Both the position numbers and the translations under genes were made by a program. A stretch of DNA of 64,000 bases from G965230065 sp965230065 (GTDB taxonomy: Bacteria > Bacteroidota > Bacteroidia > Cytophagales > Cyclobacteriaceae): positions 5,456,001 to 5,520,000 of the forward strand of contig OZ245942.1 of assembly GCA_965230065.1 (NCBI GenBank). Direction: 5' to 3'. The notes under the pieces were generated by a model. That model was not told the origin of the DNA and did no database searches. It saw only the letters and a program-made list of their open reading frames with translations. Each line of letters begins with the position of its first letter. The stretch's first letter is position 1. Below, piece after piece: positions 17,660 through 26,658 of this stretch.

Positions 17660-18190
17660 ATGAAGAAAAACTGCTTCATTTGTTTGTTGCTGCTGTGCGC
17701 GTGTACGTGGCAGCAACGTAATAAAATACCACCTGATGTACAACCCTACCTCCAGGCTTTTCAACAAGAAGCTGACAAAAGAGGTATTGATGTTTACCTG
17801 GATGACCTACTGGTTACCTTTGACACAGCTTTGAGCCGGTATTCTGGAAACACATATGCTTTAGAACCTAACGCTGTGGCTGCCCGCAAGACAATGTGGA
17901 CATCGCCCCTTATCATTTTGGATACTACGCAACTATGGTGGAAAAACCCACAATCACGTGAGAAAGTAATCTTCCATGAATTAGGTCATTGCATTCTGAA
18001 CCGTGAGCATAAAGACGAACTATTACCCAACGGTGAAGGTGCCAGCCTTCTAAATACTTACAATAATTTGACACGCTATAACTCTCAAACCAGGAAGTAT
18101 TATTTGGATGAACTTTTTTTTAAGAAAGTTGAACCTCCAGTCTGGGCCATGCACCATTATTCTTACCAAAGCAATGATATTCATCAGTAG
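17660..18190 (+). CDS. Putative lipoprotein with HExxH zinc-peptidase motif
   Basis: 176 residues. The N-terminus is a signal peptide with lipobox LCAC (Cys15), giving a membrane-anchored periplasmic or surface protein. Around residue 108 there is KVIFHELGHCILNREHKDE: HExxH followed by a third His six residues later, one residue longer than the metzincin spacing HExxHxxGxxH. A conserved Trp/Asp-rich region precedes it. This suggests a small zinc-dependent peptidase, but the target is unknown and no substrate-binding domain is seen. It is divergent from xseA with 57 bases between starts, and 32 bases ahead of a second exported protein. Confidence 0.75.
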   Translation: MKKNCFICLLLLCACTWQQRNKIPPDVQPYLQAFQQEADKRGIDVYLDDLLVTFDTALSRYSGNTYALEPNAVAARKTMWTSPLIILDTTQLWWKNPQSREKVIFHELGHCILNREHKDELLPNGEGASLLNTYNNLTRYNSQTRKYYLDELFFKKVEPPVWAMHHYSYQSNDIHQ

Positions 18191-18222
18191 TTGATTTGAT
18201 TTAAAACCAGGGTTGGTTTACT

Positions 18223-18777
18223 TTGCCCAAGCACATATTTTTCACAATACGTATGGTCAAGACCAGCATTTTTTTGTTATTTTTTCTCCTTATTGCTCTA
18301 CCTTCCCTAGCCCAAAATGTCATAAAATTTACCAATTCCCTTAGTGGAAAAGAAGTAATTATCAGAGAAGGGGATATGGCCAAGTTCAGCTACCGAGGAT
18401 ACCTGAACCAGCCTGAAGTAGAAGAAAACAGGATTTTTAGGATTACCCCCATCGATGTGCATATGGGACAAATGGCCTTCGGGCATGTGGCTCCCCAAAC
18501 CCAGCGGTCAATACTACTCAGTGATATTACTGGGTTTAGAAAATATTTTAAACACCGGACTGCGCTAAAAACCAGTTTACAGTTAGCTTCCACAGTAAGT
18601 ATTATTTTACTATACCCCGAAATTGTAAACCGCGATAAACTCACACGCACACAAGATATATTGATTTCTTTAGGAATAAGTATTGGCACTTCCCTCCTCA
18701 TTGAAGCCATGTTTCCAAAGAAAATCAAAAACCGAATGAACCAGGGCTGGCAGTATCAGTACATTCCTGCCCGCTAG
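18223..18777 (+). CDS. Exported protein of unknown function
   Basis: 184 residues as read from 18223, or 174 from Met11 (18253), which places the signal peptide (KTSIFLLFFLLIALPSLAQ) at the very N-terminus and is the more likely start. The mature part has a beta-rich N-terminal half (VIKFTNSLSGKEVIIREGD, FRITPIDVHMG) and a hydrophobic C-terminal segment at about 120-165 that could be one or two membrane helices, ending in basic residues. A similar small domain with an 'SGKEVxIxEGD' opening occurs in other uncharacterised Bacteroidota proteins. No function can be given. Confidence 0.68.
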   Translation: MPKHIFFTIRMVKTSIFLLFFLLIALPSLAQNVIKFTNSLSGKEVIIREGDMAKFSYRGYLNQPEVEENRIFRITPIDVHMGQMAFGHVAPQTQRSILLSDITGFRKYFKHRTALKTSLQLASTVSIILLYPEIVNRDKLTRTQDILISLGISIGTSLLIEAMFPKKIKNRMNQGWQYQYIPAR

Positions 18778-18885
18778 CTCAGCCTAAAAATTTAGCTATT
18801 CACAATGGGTTTTAGAAGATTCACCCTGATTTTTCTATTTAATTATTCCTATTCTTGTCATATTAAACAGAAAATGAGGCATATT

Positions 18886-18911
18886 TTGTCTTACTAAATT
18901 TGATATATTTG
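18886..18911 (+). promoter_or_regulatory. Probable promoter of the LytS/LytR-type pair
   Basis: TTG at 18886-18888 and TATATTTG at 18904-18911 (TAnnTTTG consensus), 24 bases before the kinase start codon. The 15-base spacer is shorter than usual for Bacteroidota, so the -33 part is less certain than the -7 part. Confidence 0.5.
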
Positions 18912-18934
18912 TTAAGTATAAACTGTTTCAGGAT

Positions 18935-19942
18935 ATGAAAGACAAATGGGTTCGCATCATTGGCATACCTGCCATAGCCCTGTTATTCATGGTTATATAC
19001 AACTATGGGGAACAGATGGAAGCCAGCACGGTTTTTACAAAGTTTTTTGCTTCATTATCTGTAACTGTCTGTTTATGGGAAGGAAACCGGCAAATTATCA
19101 TTTTCATGCGAAAGCGGTTTCCAAAATCTTCCCAAACGGCTTCAAGGTTAATTTATCAAACCGGGTTGAGTATTGTTTATACCTTTTTTGTCTCTTACCT
19201 GCTCAACTTTCTTTTTTACACTTTTAACATGCCGATGTGTGAGCCTTCTCAGTGGTTGATTTCGGCCATTACCGATTTGGTACCCACATTATTTGTGGTC
19301 TCACTTTACGAAAGCGCTTATTTCTTTAGCGAGTGGAAGAAAAATATCAAGCGCGCTGAGCAACTGGCCAAAGAGAGTTTGCAGTCGCAACTGGCTGCCC
19401 TGAAAAACCAGATTGACCCGCATTTCTTATTCAATAGCCTGAATACGTTAGCAGCCCTGATTGAAGACCAAAACGATCCGGCACAAAAATACCTGGAGCA
19501 GCTTTCTGACGTCTATCGGTATGTTTTGCTAAACAAAGACAAAGAAACCATTACTTTGGATGAAGAACTTGCTTTTGTAGAATCGTATATTTTCCTGAAC
19601 AAAACCCGATTCAGGGATAACTTGATTGTTGACAAACAAATTTCTCCGGAAATCGGAAAACATCAGATTGCCCCACTAAGCTTACAAATGCTGGTAGAAA
19701 ACGCGCTTAAGCACAATATCATCTCTAAAGAACATCCGCTTACTTTAAGACTCTCTTGTGATAATGAGGGGTATATCACTGTTGAGAACAATGTGCAATT
19801 AAAGTCTGTATTGGAAAAATCTACCAAAACAGGCCTACAAAATATCATCAACCGGTATGCCCTGCTAACTTCCCGGAAAATAGAGATATTAAACGAAAAT
19901 GATATTTTCTCAGTAAAAATCCCGCTCATAGCTGCCTCATGA
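18935..19942 (+). CDS. LytS-type sensor histidine kinase
   Basis: 335 residues. Four hydrophobic segments in the first 130 residues (about 9-24, 36-52, 74-97, 108-128) form a membrane sensor without a large external domain. A helix (134-155) leads into the His_kinase domain with the motif QIDPHFLFNSLNTLAALIED and phospho-acceptor His163, followed by an ATPase domain with LQMLVENALKHN (N box) and TGLQNIINRYALL. The stimulus is unknown; in this family it is often membrane state or small ligands. The stop overlaps the regulator start by 4 bases (ATGA), so the two are made together. Confidence 0.92.
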   Translation: MKDKWVRIIGIPAIALLFMVIYNYGEQMEASTVFTKFFASLSVTVCLWEGNRQIIIFMRKRFPKSSQTASRLIYQTGLSIVYTFFVSYLLNFLFYTFNMPMCEPSQWLISAITDLVPTLFVVSLYESAYFFSEWKKNIKRAEQLAKESLQSQLAALKNQIDPHFLFNSLNTLAALIEDQNDPAQKYLEQLSDVYRYVLLNKDKETITLDEELAFVESYIFLNKTRFRDNLIVDKQISPEIGKHQIAPLSLQMLVENALKHNIISKEHPLTLRLSCDNEGYITVENNVQLKSVLEKSTKTGLQNIINRYALLTSRKIEILNENDIFSVKIPLIAAS

Positions 19943-20712
19943 AAGTATTGATTATTGAAGATGAATACCCCGCTGCCGAAAGGCTTGAGAAGCTACTTCA
20001 AAAAGTGGAAACCCACATTGAAATCGTGCATACGCTCGACAGCGTATCTGGTGCCCTGCAATGGTTTGAGCAAAATCCTCCTCCTGACCTCATTTTATCA
20101 GACATTCAGCTCTCTGATGGATTAAGCTTTGAAATTTATGATAAAACGGTAGTGAAAAGCCCCATCATTTTCACCACCTCTTACGATGAATATGCCATCC
20201 GGGCTTTTAAAGTGAAAAGTATAGATTACCTGTTAAAGCCCATAAAGTTTGATGAACTGGAACAAGCTATCCGTAAATACCAAAATCTTGTCAATGAATT
20301 TTCTCCATCTGACAATTCATTAAAAATTGAACAGTTACTGGATAGTTTGCAGTTTTCAGGCCAACAGTTTAAAAAAAGGTTTTTAGTAAAATCTGGTGAG
20401 CAATTAATCCCCATCCCTGATAACGAGGTTGCTTATTTTTATACGGCTATGGAGTTGGTGTATCTTTTCCATAAAAACGGAAAAAAATACGTGGTAGACT
20501 ATACACTGGAACAACTTGAGAAGTTGGTAGATCCAACAAGTTTTTACCGGATCAACAGACAGTTTATTCTTAACCTGGCTGCCATTCATAAAATTCATAC
20601 ATATTTTAACAGCAGGCTCAAGCTGGAGATTTTACCCACCCACCATGAGGAAGTAATTGTAAGCAAAAGTAAAGTTAAAGATTTCAAAAAGTGGGTTGAA
20701 GGGCTTGTTTGA
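19939..20712 (+). CDS. LytTR-family response regulator
   Basis: 257 residues. The receiver domain (1-120) has the acidic pocket IIEDEYPAAERLEKLL, phospho-acceptor Asp55 in LILSDIQLSDG, the conserved Thr/Ser in IIFTTSYDEYAIRAFK and Lys in DYLLKPIKFDEL. A linker leads to a LytTR DNA-binding domain (about 150-255: RFLVKSGEQLIPIPDNEVAYF, FYRINRQFILNLAAIHKI, VIVSKSKVKDFKKWV). It is the partner of the upstream kinase. Target genes cannot be inferred; LytTR sites are usually imperfect direct repeats. Confidence 0.93.
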   Translation: MKVLIIEDEYPAAERLEKLLQKVETHIEIVHTLDSVSGALQWFEQNPPPDLILSDIQLSDGLSFEIYDKTVVKSPIIFTTSYDEYAIRAFKVKSIDYLLKPIKFDELEQAIRKYQNLVNEFSPSDNSLKIEQLLDSLQFSGQQFKKRFLVKSGEQLIPIPDNEVAYFYTAMELVYLFHKNGKKYVVDYTLEQLEKLVDPTSFYRINRQFILNLAAIHKIHTYFNSRLKLEILPTHHEEVIVSKSKVKDFKKWVEGLV

Positions 20713-20724
20713 AAAAGCTAAACA

Positions 20725-20770
20725 TTAAAAATTAAGCGTTATTTATGAACTAATAACACTTAATTTTTAA
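20725..20770. terminator. Long bidirectional hairpin terminator
   Basis: TTAAAAATTAAG (20725-20736) pairs perfectly with CTTAATTTTTAA (20759-20770); after one C/A mismatch GTTATT (20738-20743) pairs with AATAAC (20752-20757), leaving an 8-base loop. It lies between the convergent response-regulator and TIGR00725 genes and has A/T runs at both ends, so it can stop transcription from both sides. Confidence 0.75.
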
Positions 20771-20779
20771 CGAAACCTG

Positions 20780-21301
20780 TCAAACGTAATTCAAGGCCAA
20801 TACTCTCTTTATCAGGCGAATGGCTTCTTCAGGATGCTGTGCCGTAAGAATATCATCATTTTTAGTAATTTCATTAAAAAAACTCTCGGCTACTTCGGTT
20901 GCGCCAAGCAATACCACTTCCTTGCCTGATTTGATGGCCAGGGCTACTTCTGAGGCTGTTCCTGGCCCCATCCCGCATACTACGATTACATGCGCAGTGA
21001 GTACATTGATGGCATTGCGGGCATTGCCCAGTCCGGTAAGGATGGGAATATCCACGGCAGGTGAAGCTCCTATCGTGTTTTCTCCAGGTAAAATCCCGAT
21101 GGTTAGCCCCTGATTTTCTTTGGCCCCACGGCACACCGCGTCCATCACTCCCACATTTCTTCCACCGCTGAGGGTGATCCATTGTTCATTGGCAATAAGC
21201 TTTCCCAATTGGTAAGCAGCATGAATTTCTTCGTTGGAGGCTCCTTCGCCAGGGCCCATAACACCAACAATAATTTTGGGTAATTCTAAGTTCGTTAGCA
21301 T
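20780..21301 (-). CDS. TIGR00725/SLOG-type nucleotide-binding protein
   Basis: 173 residues, one Rossmann-like domain. The N-terminus KIIVGVMGPGEGA and motifs ITLSGGRNVGVMDAVCRGAK, TIGILPGEN and CGMGPGTASEVALAIKSGKE match the TIGR00725 family, related to the LOG/Smf-DprA superfamily that binds nucleotides or nucleotide-derived ligands. The LOG signature PGGxGTxxE is present only as GMGPGTASE, so cytokinin-type phosphoribohydrolase activity is not assured. It is alone, convergent with the LytTR regulator gene. The molecular function of this family is not settled. Confidence 0.82.
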   Translation of the reverse strand: MLTNLELPKIIVGVMGPGEGASNEEIHAAYQLGKLIANEQWITLSGGRNVGVMDAVCRGAKENQGLTIGILPGENTIGASPAVDIPILTGLGNARNAINVLTAHVIVVCGMGPGTASEVALAIKSGKEVVLLGATEVAESFFNEITKNDDILTAQHPEEAIRLIKRVLALNYV

Positions 21302-21598
21302 ATCCTTTGAAAAGAAGTTGAGTTGAGAAATGCAAAATAATAATTATCTGAGGGCAGATAAAATCAACCACAATTGCTGTAAAATATATTATGTAATACA
21401 ATGGTTTGTATTCAAAATTTTTATGGATATGATTTACCAAACCGAAGTATTTTTATCAGATACCAGAAAAGATTTATGCTTTATGATACGGTTATCAAGG
21501 GTTTAATCCTTTATACAGGGGGAAAACAAAAAAAGATATGCAGCAGAAAAGATGTAATATTTGCTGGCAAATTGGAAAGTTTTTCCTGAACGATGTGC

Positions 21599-22651
21599 CT
21601 AGAAGTTAGAGAGTAACTTACGGGGAGGCACCAAAAATAAGCTAAAGTTGGCAAAAGCGTTGGTACCAAATTGCGTTTCATAAATAACAGACTGTTCGTC
21701 ACCAGGAAATGCAAGATCAGCTCCTATATACTTACGAACTCCGGCTTCTATGCCAAACCATATCCAATCATAAATTTCGCGCTCATAGTTTAATTTTAAT
21801 TGCACCTCGTTGCGTTGGAGGATTAAATCATGACTTGGAAAGAGGTCGTCAAACCTTACCCTGTAGGTGCCACCATCCAAATTGAGGGTGCCATAAAAAT
21901 TATTCTTACTGTCCCTGGAACTATACCGGATACTGGCCGTTTTTGGTAACAAAGCTTCAAATCCCCATTGTTGATTAAAAGCTTTCTCTATGCCAACTAC
22001 AGGATAAACCCTATTTACGCCAAACATATTGGTATAGGCAAGCCCAACGCCAAAAACAAAAGATTCACTTTTCTTCCATCCGAAGAGTGCAGCAACTGAA
22101 AAGTTGAGATAGTCCTGGTCGTTAATCTCATCTTCTCTTTCCTTGTCACCATTCAGTGAGGCACTGACCCTTGTAGCCAAATAAGTATTACCTCTAAAAC
22201 TTTTGATACCATAAATACTTCCACGTACTGAACGCAGCGATTTTCGGTGCAATTGCCGAAAATATAAGTCTGAAGGATTATCAATACTGTTGAACTCAAA
22301 GTCTTCTTTAAAGTATTTCACTCCAGTAAACACCTTAAAGCCAGGTTTAAGTAAAACGGGTGCTTTTACTTTTATTTCCAGGGTGCTGTTATCCACAACC
22401 TGTGCATTACCATTTTGTATACCATCAATTTGTGAGATGTTCTGTACAGGAAAGCTACTGGAAGTACCTCGTGTAATTTCAAGAAACTTAGGGCGTGGTT
22501 GGCCGCTTATTCCAGGGTCGCAAAATGTATTTTCTTTATCAATTTCAGATTGTGCCCAAGACTGCAAAACAATGAAACAACAGCAAAATGTAATGCATAC
22601 ACTCCGATACACACGGGCATTTTTCTGAAATATCCTACAATTTCGCATCAA
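21599..22651 (-). CDS. Predicted outer-membrane beta-barrel protein, unknown function
   Basis: 350 residues. A long basic N-terminus then a hydrophobic segment ending at QSWAQ (about residue 34) is a Sec signal peptide. The mature protein alternates beta strands with acidic turns (LEIKVKAPVLLKPGFKVFTG, NTYLATRVSASLNGD, YNFSVAALFG-like strands, VGIEKAFNQQWGFEALLPKT, YRVRFDDLFPSHDL) and ends in FANFSLFLVPPRKLLSNF, whose terminal Phe is the usual barrel-insertion signal. It resembles DUF6268-type barrels of Bacteroidota, with low confidence. It stands alone with AT-rich flanks of 297 and 208 bases in which nothing else is recognisable. Confidence 0.72.
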   Translation of the reverse strand: MMRNCRIFQKNARVYRSVCITFCCCFIVLQSWAQSEIDKENTFCDPGISGQPRPKFLEITRGTSSSFPVQNISQIDGIQNGNAQVVDNSTLEIKVKAPVLLKPGFKVFTGVKYFKEDFEFNSIDNPSDLYFRQLHRKSLRSVRGSIYGIKSFRGNTYLATRVSASLNGDKEREDEINDQDYLNFSVAALFGWKKSESFVFGVGLAYTNMFGVNRVYPVVGIEKAFNQQWGFEALLPKTASIRYSSRDSKNNFYGTLNLDGGTYRVRFDDLFPSHDLILQRNEVQLKLNYEREIYDWIWFGIEAGVRKYIGADLAFPGDEQSVIYETQFGTNAFANFSLFLVPPRKLLSNF

Positions 22652-22859
22652 TTGAGTAGTTGGTGTAGAGAACCGTAATCTTTGATTAACTAAGCAAATA
22701 ACGAACCCATCACTTGAATTGTTTTATAAATACAATTATTTATACGATTAGATCAATAAACTGTTTGGTATGAAGGAGCTTGGCAGAAATATAAAAATAC
22801 AAAAATGAAGGCAGATATTAAAACAACGAGCCTATACATAAATATGATATATGAAATTC

Positions 22860-23501
22860 TCAAGAGATGGTATTTTTTTTCTTCTTTTTCTTTTCCGTTG
22901 CTGCCGTCAAAAGAGTGTTCAGGTTTTGTTGTTTTAATGCATCGAAATTGTCTTTGGCATAATCTGTAAAAAACTGATGATCATTAAAAAATTTAATGTT
23001 TTTTTGCTGCCATTCTTCTTCGGTATATGTAGTGCCAGACTGGCATTCCCATTCCTTTCTCAACATCCTGGCCTTATCCGGATACTCATCAGTTGTAAGG
23101 TGCACCAGGTCAGCATCACACAACACTTTCTCAAGTAAATTAGCAGGCTGCTGCGGCATGCTGGTTGCTAAGATACACCCTCTCACCTGCCGAATAAAAG
23201 TATCCAAAACCTGGTAGTTTCTTAAAAAACACTCAGCAATATCAGCACTTTTCTTTTCATGATCTTTACAACCCTCGAGGTATCCGATATCATGTAAAAT
23301 CGCTGCTATTTTTACAATTTCAATCTCATCATCATTCAAACCACAACCTTTGGCTATTTTAACTGCAGCTTTTGTAACCTCAACTACATGGGCATAATCA
23401 TGATAAACAAGGTGAACTGGTGTCTCTTGCTGGTACCTTTCCTTTACAAATTGATTGGTGTCCTTCACCAGTTTACTTTCAGATGTAATTGATTCCATCA
23501 T
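22860..23501 (-). CDS. HD-domain phosphohydrolase
   Basis: 213 residues. HD domain motifs in order: YHDYAHVVEV (first His at 34, second at 38), ILHDIGYLEG (His70-Asp71) and later LEKVLCDADLVHL (metal Asp). These bind divalent metal and hydrolyse phosphate esters or nucleotides; the exact substrate is unknown. The C-terminal 50 residues are helical and end in a lysine-rich tail (EKKKKKKNTIS). The gene is single; the lipoprotein gene on the same strand begins 921 bases further up. An (p)ppGpp or deoxynucleotide role is possible but not supported by a specific motif. Confidence 0.85.
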   Translation of the reverse strand: MMESITSESKLVKDTNQFVKERYQQETPVHLVYHDYAHVVEVTKAAVKIAKGCGLNDDEIEIVKIAAILHDIGYLEGCKDHEKKSADIAECFLRNYQVLDTFIRQVRGCILATSMPQQPANLLEKVLCDADLVHLTTDEYPDKARMLRKEWECQSGTTYTEEEWQQKNIKFFNDHQFFTDYAKDNFDALKQQNLNTLLTAATEKKKKKKNTIS

Positions 23502-23564
23502 AATTGATTATTGTTCCCTGTCTGTTTCACCTAAATATCTTTGACATAAGCAATAACGGTTAAA

Positions 23565-24422
23565 TCAATGTTCTATGACATTGTTGTAATCAAATCTAAG
23601 GATATTCCCCTTTCCTCCTTTGCCTTCATTAGAAATAAACAGGGTGCCATCCGGAGCAAAACATATTCCTTCAGGTTGTTTGAATATTTCTTTATGTAAT
23701 TTCTTTACTGCAATAATGTTTCCTTTTTTATCGGTCACCACGAGTAACTTACCTTTTGATGCAATGATAAACCATTCCTGCGTAATCGGGTGCTGTGCGA
23801 TGCCGGAAGGATGAAAAGCTATTTTATTGTTGACCAAAGAGGCTATTTGCGTTTCATCAATAAGAATAAAGGGTTTTTCATCCAGTGAATTGGTTTTCAG
23901 GTTAAACTGATATATAGCCCTCTCATTTTGTCTTTTCTTATCAATATATGCATTTTCTTTGCAAGCAATGAGCAAACTGTGCTCTTTAGGGATATAGCTG
24001 AGTCCTTCCGTATCATTTGCAGTATTCAATGGAGTACCGTACTCATTTACTTTAAAGTCATCACTGGTAAAATTTATCACTTCAAAGAGCGTACCATCAG
24101 AGCGCAATACATACGCGCTGTTACCAACCACTTCTACTCCCTCATAATCACCTTTTTTACCGAATTTAACCTTCTTAGTTACTTCTTCTTCATAGATATC
24201 CACAAAATATATAATACCATTTTCGTCTTGTATACATACCAATATGCCATCTTTCACATACGAAAGTGCCGATATTTCTTCTAGTTCACTTCTTAATGTT
24301 ATTTTTTGGTCAGGCTTTTTCAGATGATATGCAATATCTCCATAGGAAAAAGCTTCGCTGATAACAGAATTACAGGCCAATGGCATAAACCATGACAAAA
24401 GCAATATGAATGCATACTTCAT
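23565..24422 (-). CDS. SdiA-regulated family beta-propeller lipoprotein
   Basis: 285 residues. The signal peptide ends in a lipobox-like LACN (Cys17), implying a lipoprotein. The mature part consists of propeller-like blades (ISALSYVKDGILVCIQDENG, YEGVEVVGNSAYVLRSDGTL, EGLSYIPKEHSLLIACKENA, HPSGIAQHPITQEWFIIASK, QPEGICFAPDGTLFISNEGK), matching the SdiA-regulated (YjiK) family of calcium-binding propellers. Its stop codon end overlaps the start region of ppk1's stop by 4 bases in tandem: ppk1 ends at 24419 and this gene starts at 24422, so it is downstream of ppk1 in one operon. The role is unknown; a link to polyphosphate is not established. Confidence 0.78.
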   Translation of the reverse strand: MKYAFILLLSWFMPLACNSVISEAFSYGDIAYHLKKPDQKITLRSELEEISALSYVKDGILVCIQDENGIIYFVDIYEEEVTKKVKFGKKGDYEGVEVVGNSAYVLRSDGTLFEVINFTSDDFKVNEYGTPLNTANDTEGLSYIPKEHSLLIACKENAYIDKKRQNERAIYQFNLKTNSLDEKPFILIDETQIASLVNNKIAFHPSGIAQHPITQEWFIIASKGKLLVVTDKKGNIIAVKKLHKEIFKQPEGICFAPDGTLFISNEGKGGKGNILRFDYNNVIEH

Positions 24423-26491
24423 TTATGATTACTTTTTCTTTTTAACCAATAGTAAAAATCTTCTTGTGACCTTACCGGTTTAACGCTTGCTGAAGTATTA
24501 ATTATATAACGGTTGTTTAAACGATGGTCTATCAAACAGGCTTTGGTATCATCCTTCAACTGAAGGTCAATCAGCTTTTTGATTTCTTTTCGAATTTCTT
24601 CATCATAAAGAGGAAAGGCAACTTCAATCCGACGGTACAAATTGCGTTTCATCCAATCTGCCGACGACAAGTAAATTTGCTCATCCCCGCCATTGTGAAA
24701 AATAAAAATACGGGCATGCTCTAAATACCTGTCTACAATACGAACAACTCGAATATTGCTACTCATGCCTCGAGTTCCGGGTACCAGACAACATATCCCC
24801 CTCACAATCAGTTGAATAAAAACACCTGCTTCACTGGCTTCATACAGTTTATCAATCATGACCTTTTCTTCCAAGTTATTAAGTTTGATGGTCAAGCACG
24901 CTTTTTTACCGGCTTTAGCATGGCTAATCTCCCGGTCGATAAGATCAACAAACTTTTCCTGCATATTGGTTTGGGCTACCAACAAATGTTTTAGCTGGGA
25001 AATAGTTTGCTGTTTTTCCAGAAATTTAAAAACTTGTTTTAGGTCCTTTATCATCCCCTTGTGAGCGGTGAGCAAGGCATGATCAGCATATATCCCGGCT
25101 GTCACTTCATTAAAATTTCCAGTACCAAAATAAGCATATTCTTTACTTTTGCCGTTCTGCTTTAGTTTGATACAGGCAATTTTGGCATGGACTTTCAATC
25201 CAGGCAAGCTGTACATTATTTTAACTCCTGCCTCTTCCATTTCTTTGGCCCATTTCAAATTATTTTCTTCATCAAAACGAGCTTTTATTTCCAGAAAAAC
25301 ACTGACTTTTTTTCCATTGCGGGCAGCACTAATCAAAGCATTGGCAATGTAAGAATGCCTGGCGATGCGATAAAGCGTTACTTTGATCTCTTTTACATCG
25401 GGATGAATGGCTGCTTCATTAAAAAATCGCAGTACATAATCGTAAGATTGATAAGGAAAGTGCAATACCTGATCTCTGATATCCAGAGCCTCGAACATAC
25501 TTTCACCTTGGTCGAGACCAGAATGGCGCAGGGTTGGTAATGGCAGCGTAGCTAAAGCAGGCTTATTGGGATTTGGGAACTTCAACAGGTCGTGCAGGTT
25601 ATGATACCTCCCCCCTTCTACGCAATCTTCACGTTCTATACCAAACGTTTTTATCACTACATTAAGCATATCGGCCGGCATTTGGATATCGTATAAAAAC
25701 CGGGATGGTTCTCCAACATTTCGCTTAGATAAATTTTTTCTGATCTTTTCTACCAAGTTGCCTTCATATTCATCATCAATCTGTAAATCAGCATCGCGGT
25801 TTAATTTTATGCTATAACTACTCTCAACTTCATACCCAGGAAAAACAAAGGATATGTTTGACCGGATAATGTCTTCAAGGTACATAAAATAACTTTTTCC
25901 ACGGCTTTCTGGCAAGGGGATGAACCGGGGCAGATGATCGGAAGGGATGTTTAAATATGCCAATAATTTTTCAGCAGCATTATTTTTAGCATGTAATTGA
26001 AACATCAGATATAGCTGACGGTTATTCAGAAAGTACTTTTTGTCAGAAGACAAGATTACCGGCTGCAAATACGATAAAACTTTACTAAAGAAATAATCTT
26101 TGACGAAAGTCTGTTGCTCTTTAGTAAGCGTACCTTGCTGGTATAATACGATATGCTCTCTCCTCAATTGAGGTATAATACTTTTAAATATCTGTCCAAA
26201 CTCTTGCTGCTGTTGTGTTACGATAGATTTTATCTGATGCAGCAGTTTATCTGGTTCAAGCTCAAGTTTTTTTCTGATCTTTTTTTTATCAATAGCTGCC
26301 AAACTCTTTAATGAGGCTACTCTTACCCTGAAAAACTCGTCCAGGTTAGACGAAAAAATTCCTAAAAACTTGATGCGGTCGTATACAGGAAGCTGTTTGT
26401 TTTTAGCTTCCATCAGTACCCTGTAATTGAATGATAACCAGCTTAAGTCCCGGTCAAAGTAGCGCTGGGAAGTAGTTTTAATACTTTTCAA
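24419..26491 (-). CDS. ppk1: Polyphosphate kinase 1
   Basis: 690 residues, the length of E. coli Ppk (688). It polymerises the gamma phosphate of ATP into inorganic polyphosphate at the membrane. The N domain opens with YFDRDLSWLSFNYRVLMEA; the catalytic C-terminal part has LYRIARHSYIANALISAARN, GLKVHAKIACIKL with phospho-acceptor His435, GTGNFNEVTAGIYAD, and YLEHARIFIFHNGG with His592. Both histidines fall at the same residue numbers as in E. coli. A long Lys-rich stretch (DKKKIRKKLELEPDK) sits near 69. The next gene on the same strand overlaps by 4 bases; the SiaB/SiaC pair diverges 167 bases away. Confidence 0.97.
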   Translation of the reverse strand: MKSIKTTSQRYFDRDLSWLSFNYRVLMEAKNKQLPVYDRIKFLGIFSSNLDEFFRVRVASLKSLAAIDKKKIRKKLELEPDKLLHQIKSIVTQQQQEFGQIFKSIIPQLRREHIVLYQQGTLTKEQQTFVKDYFFSKVLSYLQPVILSSDKKYFLNNRQLYLMFQLHAKNNAAEKLLAYLNIPSDHLPRFIPLPESRGKSYFMYLEDIIRSNISFVFPGYEVESSYSIKLNRDADLQIDDEYEGNLVEKIRKNLSKRNVGEPSRFLYDIQMPADMLNVVIKTFGIEREDCVEGGRYHNLHDLLKFPNPNKPALATLPLPTLRHSGLDQGESMFEALDIRDQVLHFPYQSYDYVLRFFNEAAIHPDVKEIKVTLYRIARHSYIANALISAARNGKKVSVFLEIKARFDEENNLKWAKEMEEAGVKIMYSLPGLKVHAKIACIKLKQNGKSKEYAYFGTGNFNEVTAGIYADHALLTAHKGMIKDLKQVFKFLEKQQTISQLKHLLVAQTNMQEKFVDLIDREISHAKAGKKACLTIKLNNLEEKVMIDKLYEASEAGVFIQLIVRGICCLVPGTRGMSSNIRVVRIVDRYLEHARIFIFHNGGDEQIYLSSADWMKRNLYRRIEVAFPLYDEEIRKEIKKLIDLQLKDDTKACLIDHRLNNRYIINTSASVKPVRSQEDFYYWLKRKSNHK

Positions 26492-26658
26492 TGTTAGACT
26501 CTGTTAAAATTAATGTGAATAAACGCCTGACAATTACAATGTTTTTTTTTTTGTAATTTTAACATTTTTTAATCAAATATCGTTATTATCATTGAAGCAC
26601 AATACTTTTATTATTTTTCAGGTATAGAATATTACTTTTTGTTGGAGCAAGGATTTGT

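Noticed and set aside
17603..17767. N-terminal extension of xseA by 55 codons
   Set aside because: It runs antisense through the start of the HExxH lipoprotein gene, and the OB-fold begins right after the ATG at 17602.
21401..21589. Possible 62-residue gene in the 297-base gap
   Set aside because: No signal, domain or promoter; composition like the AT-rich spacer around it.
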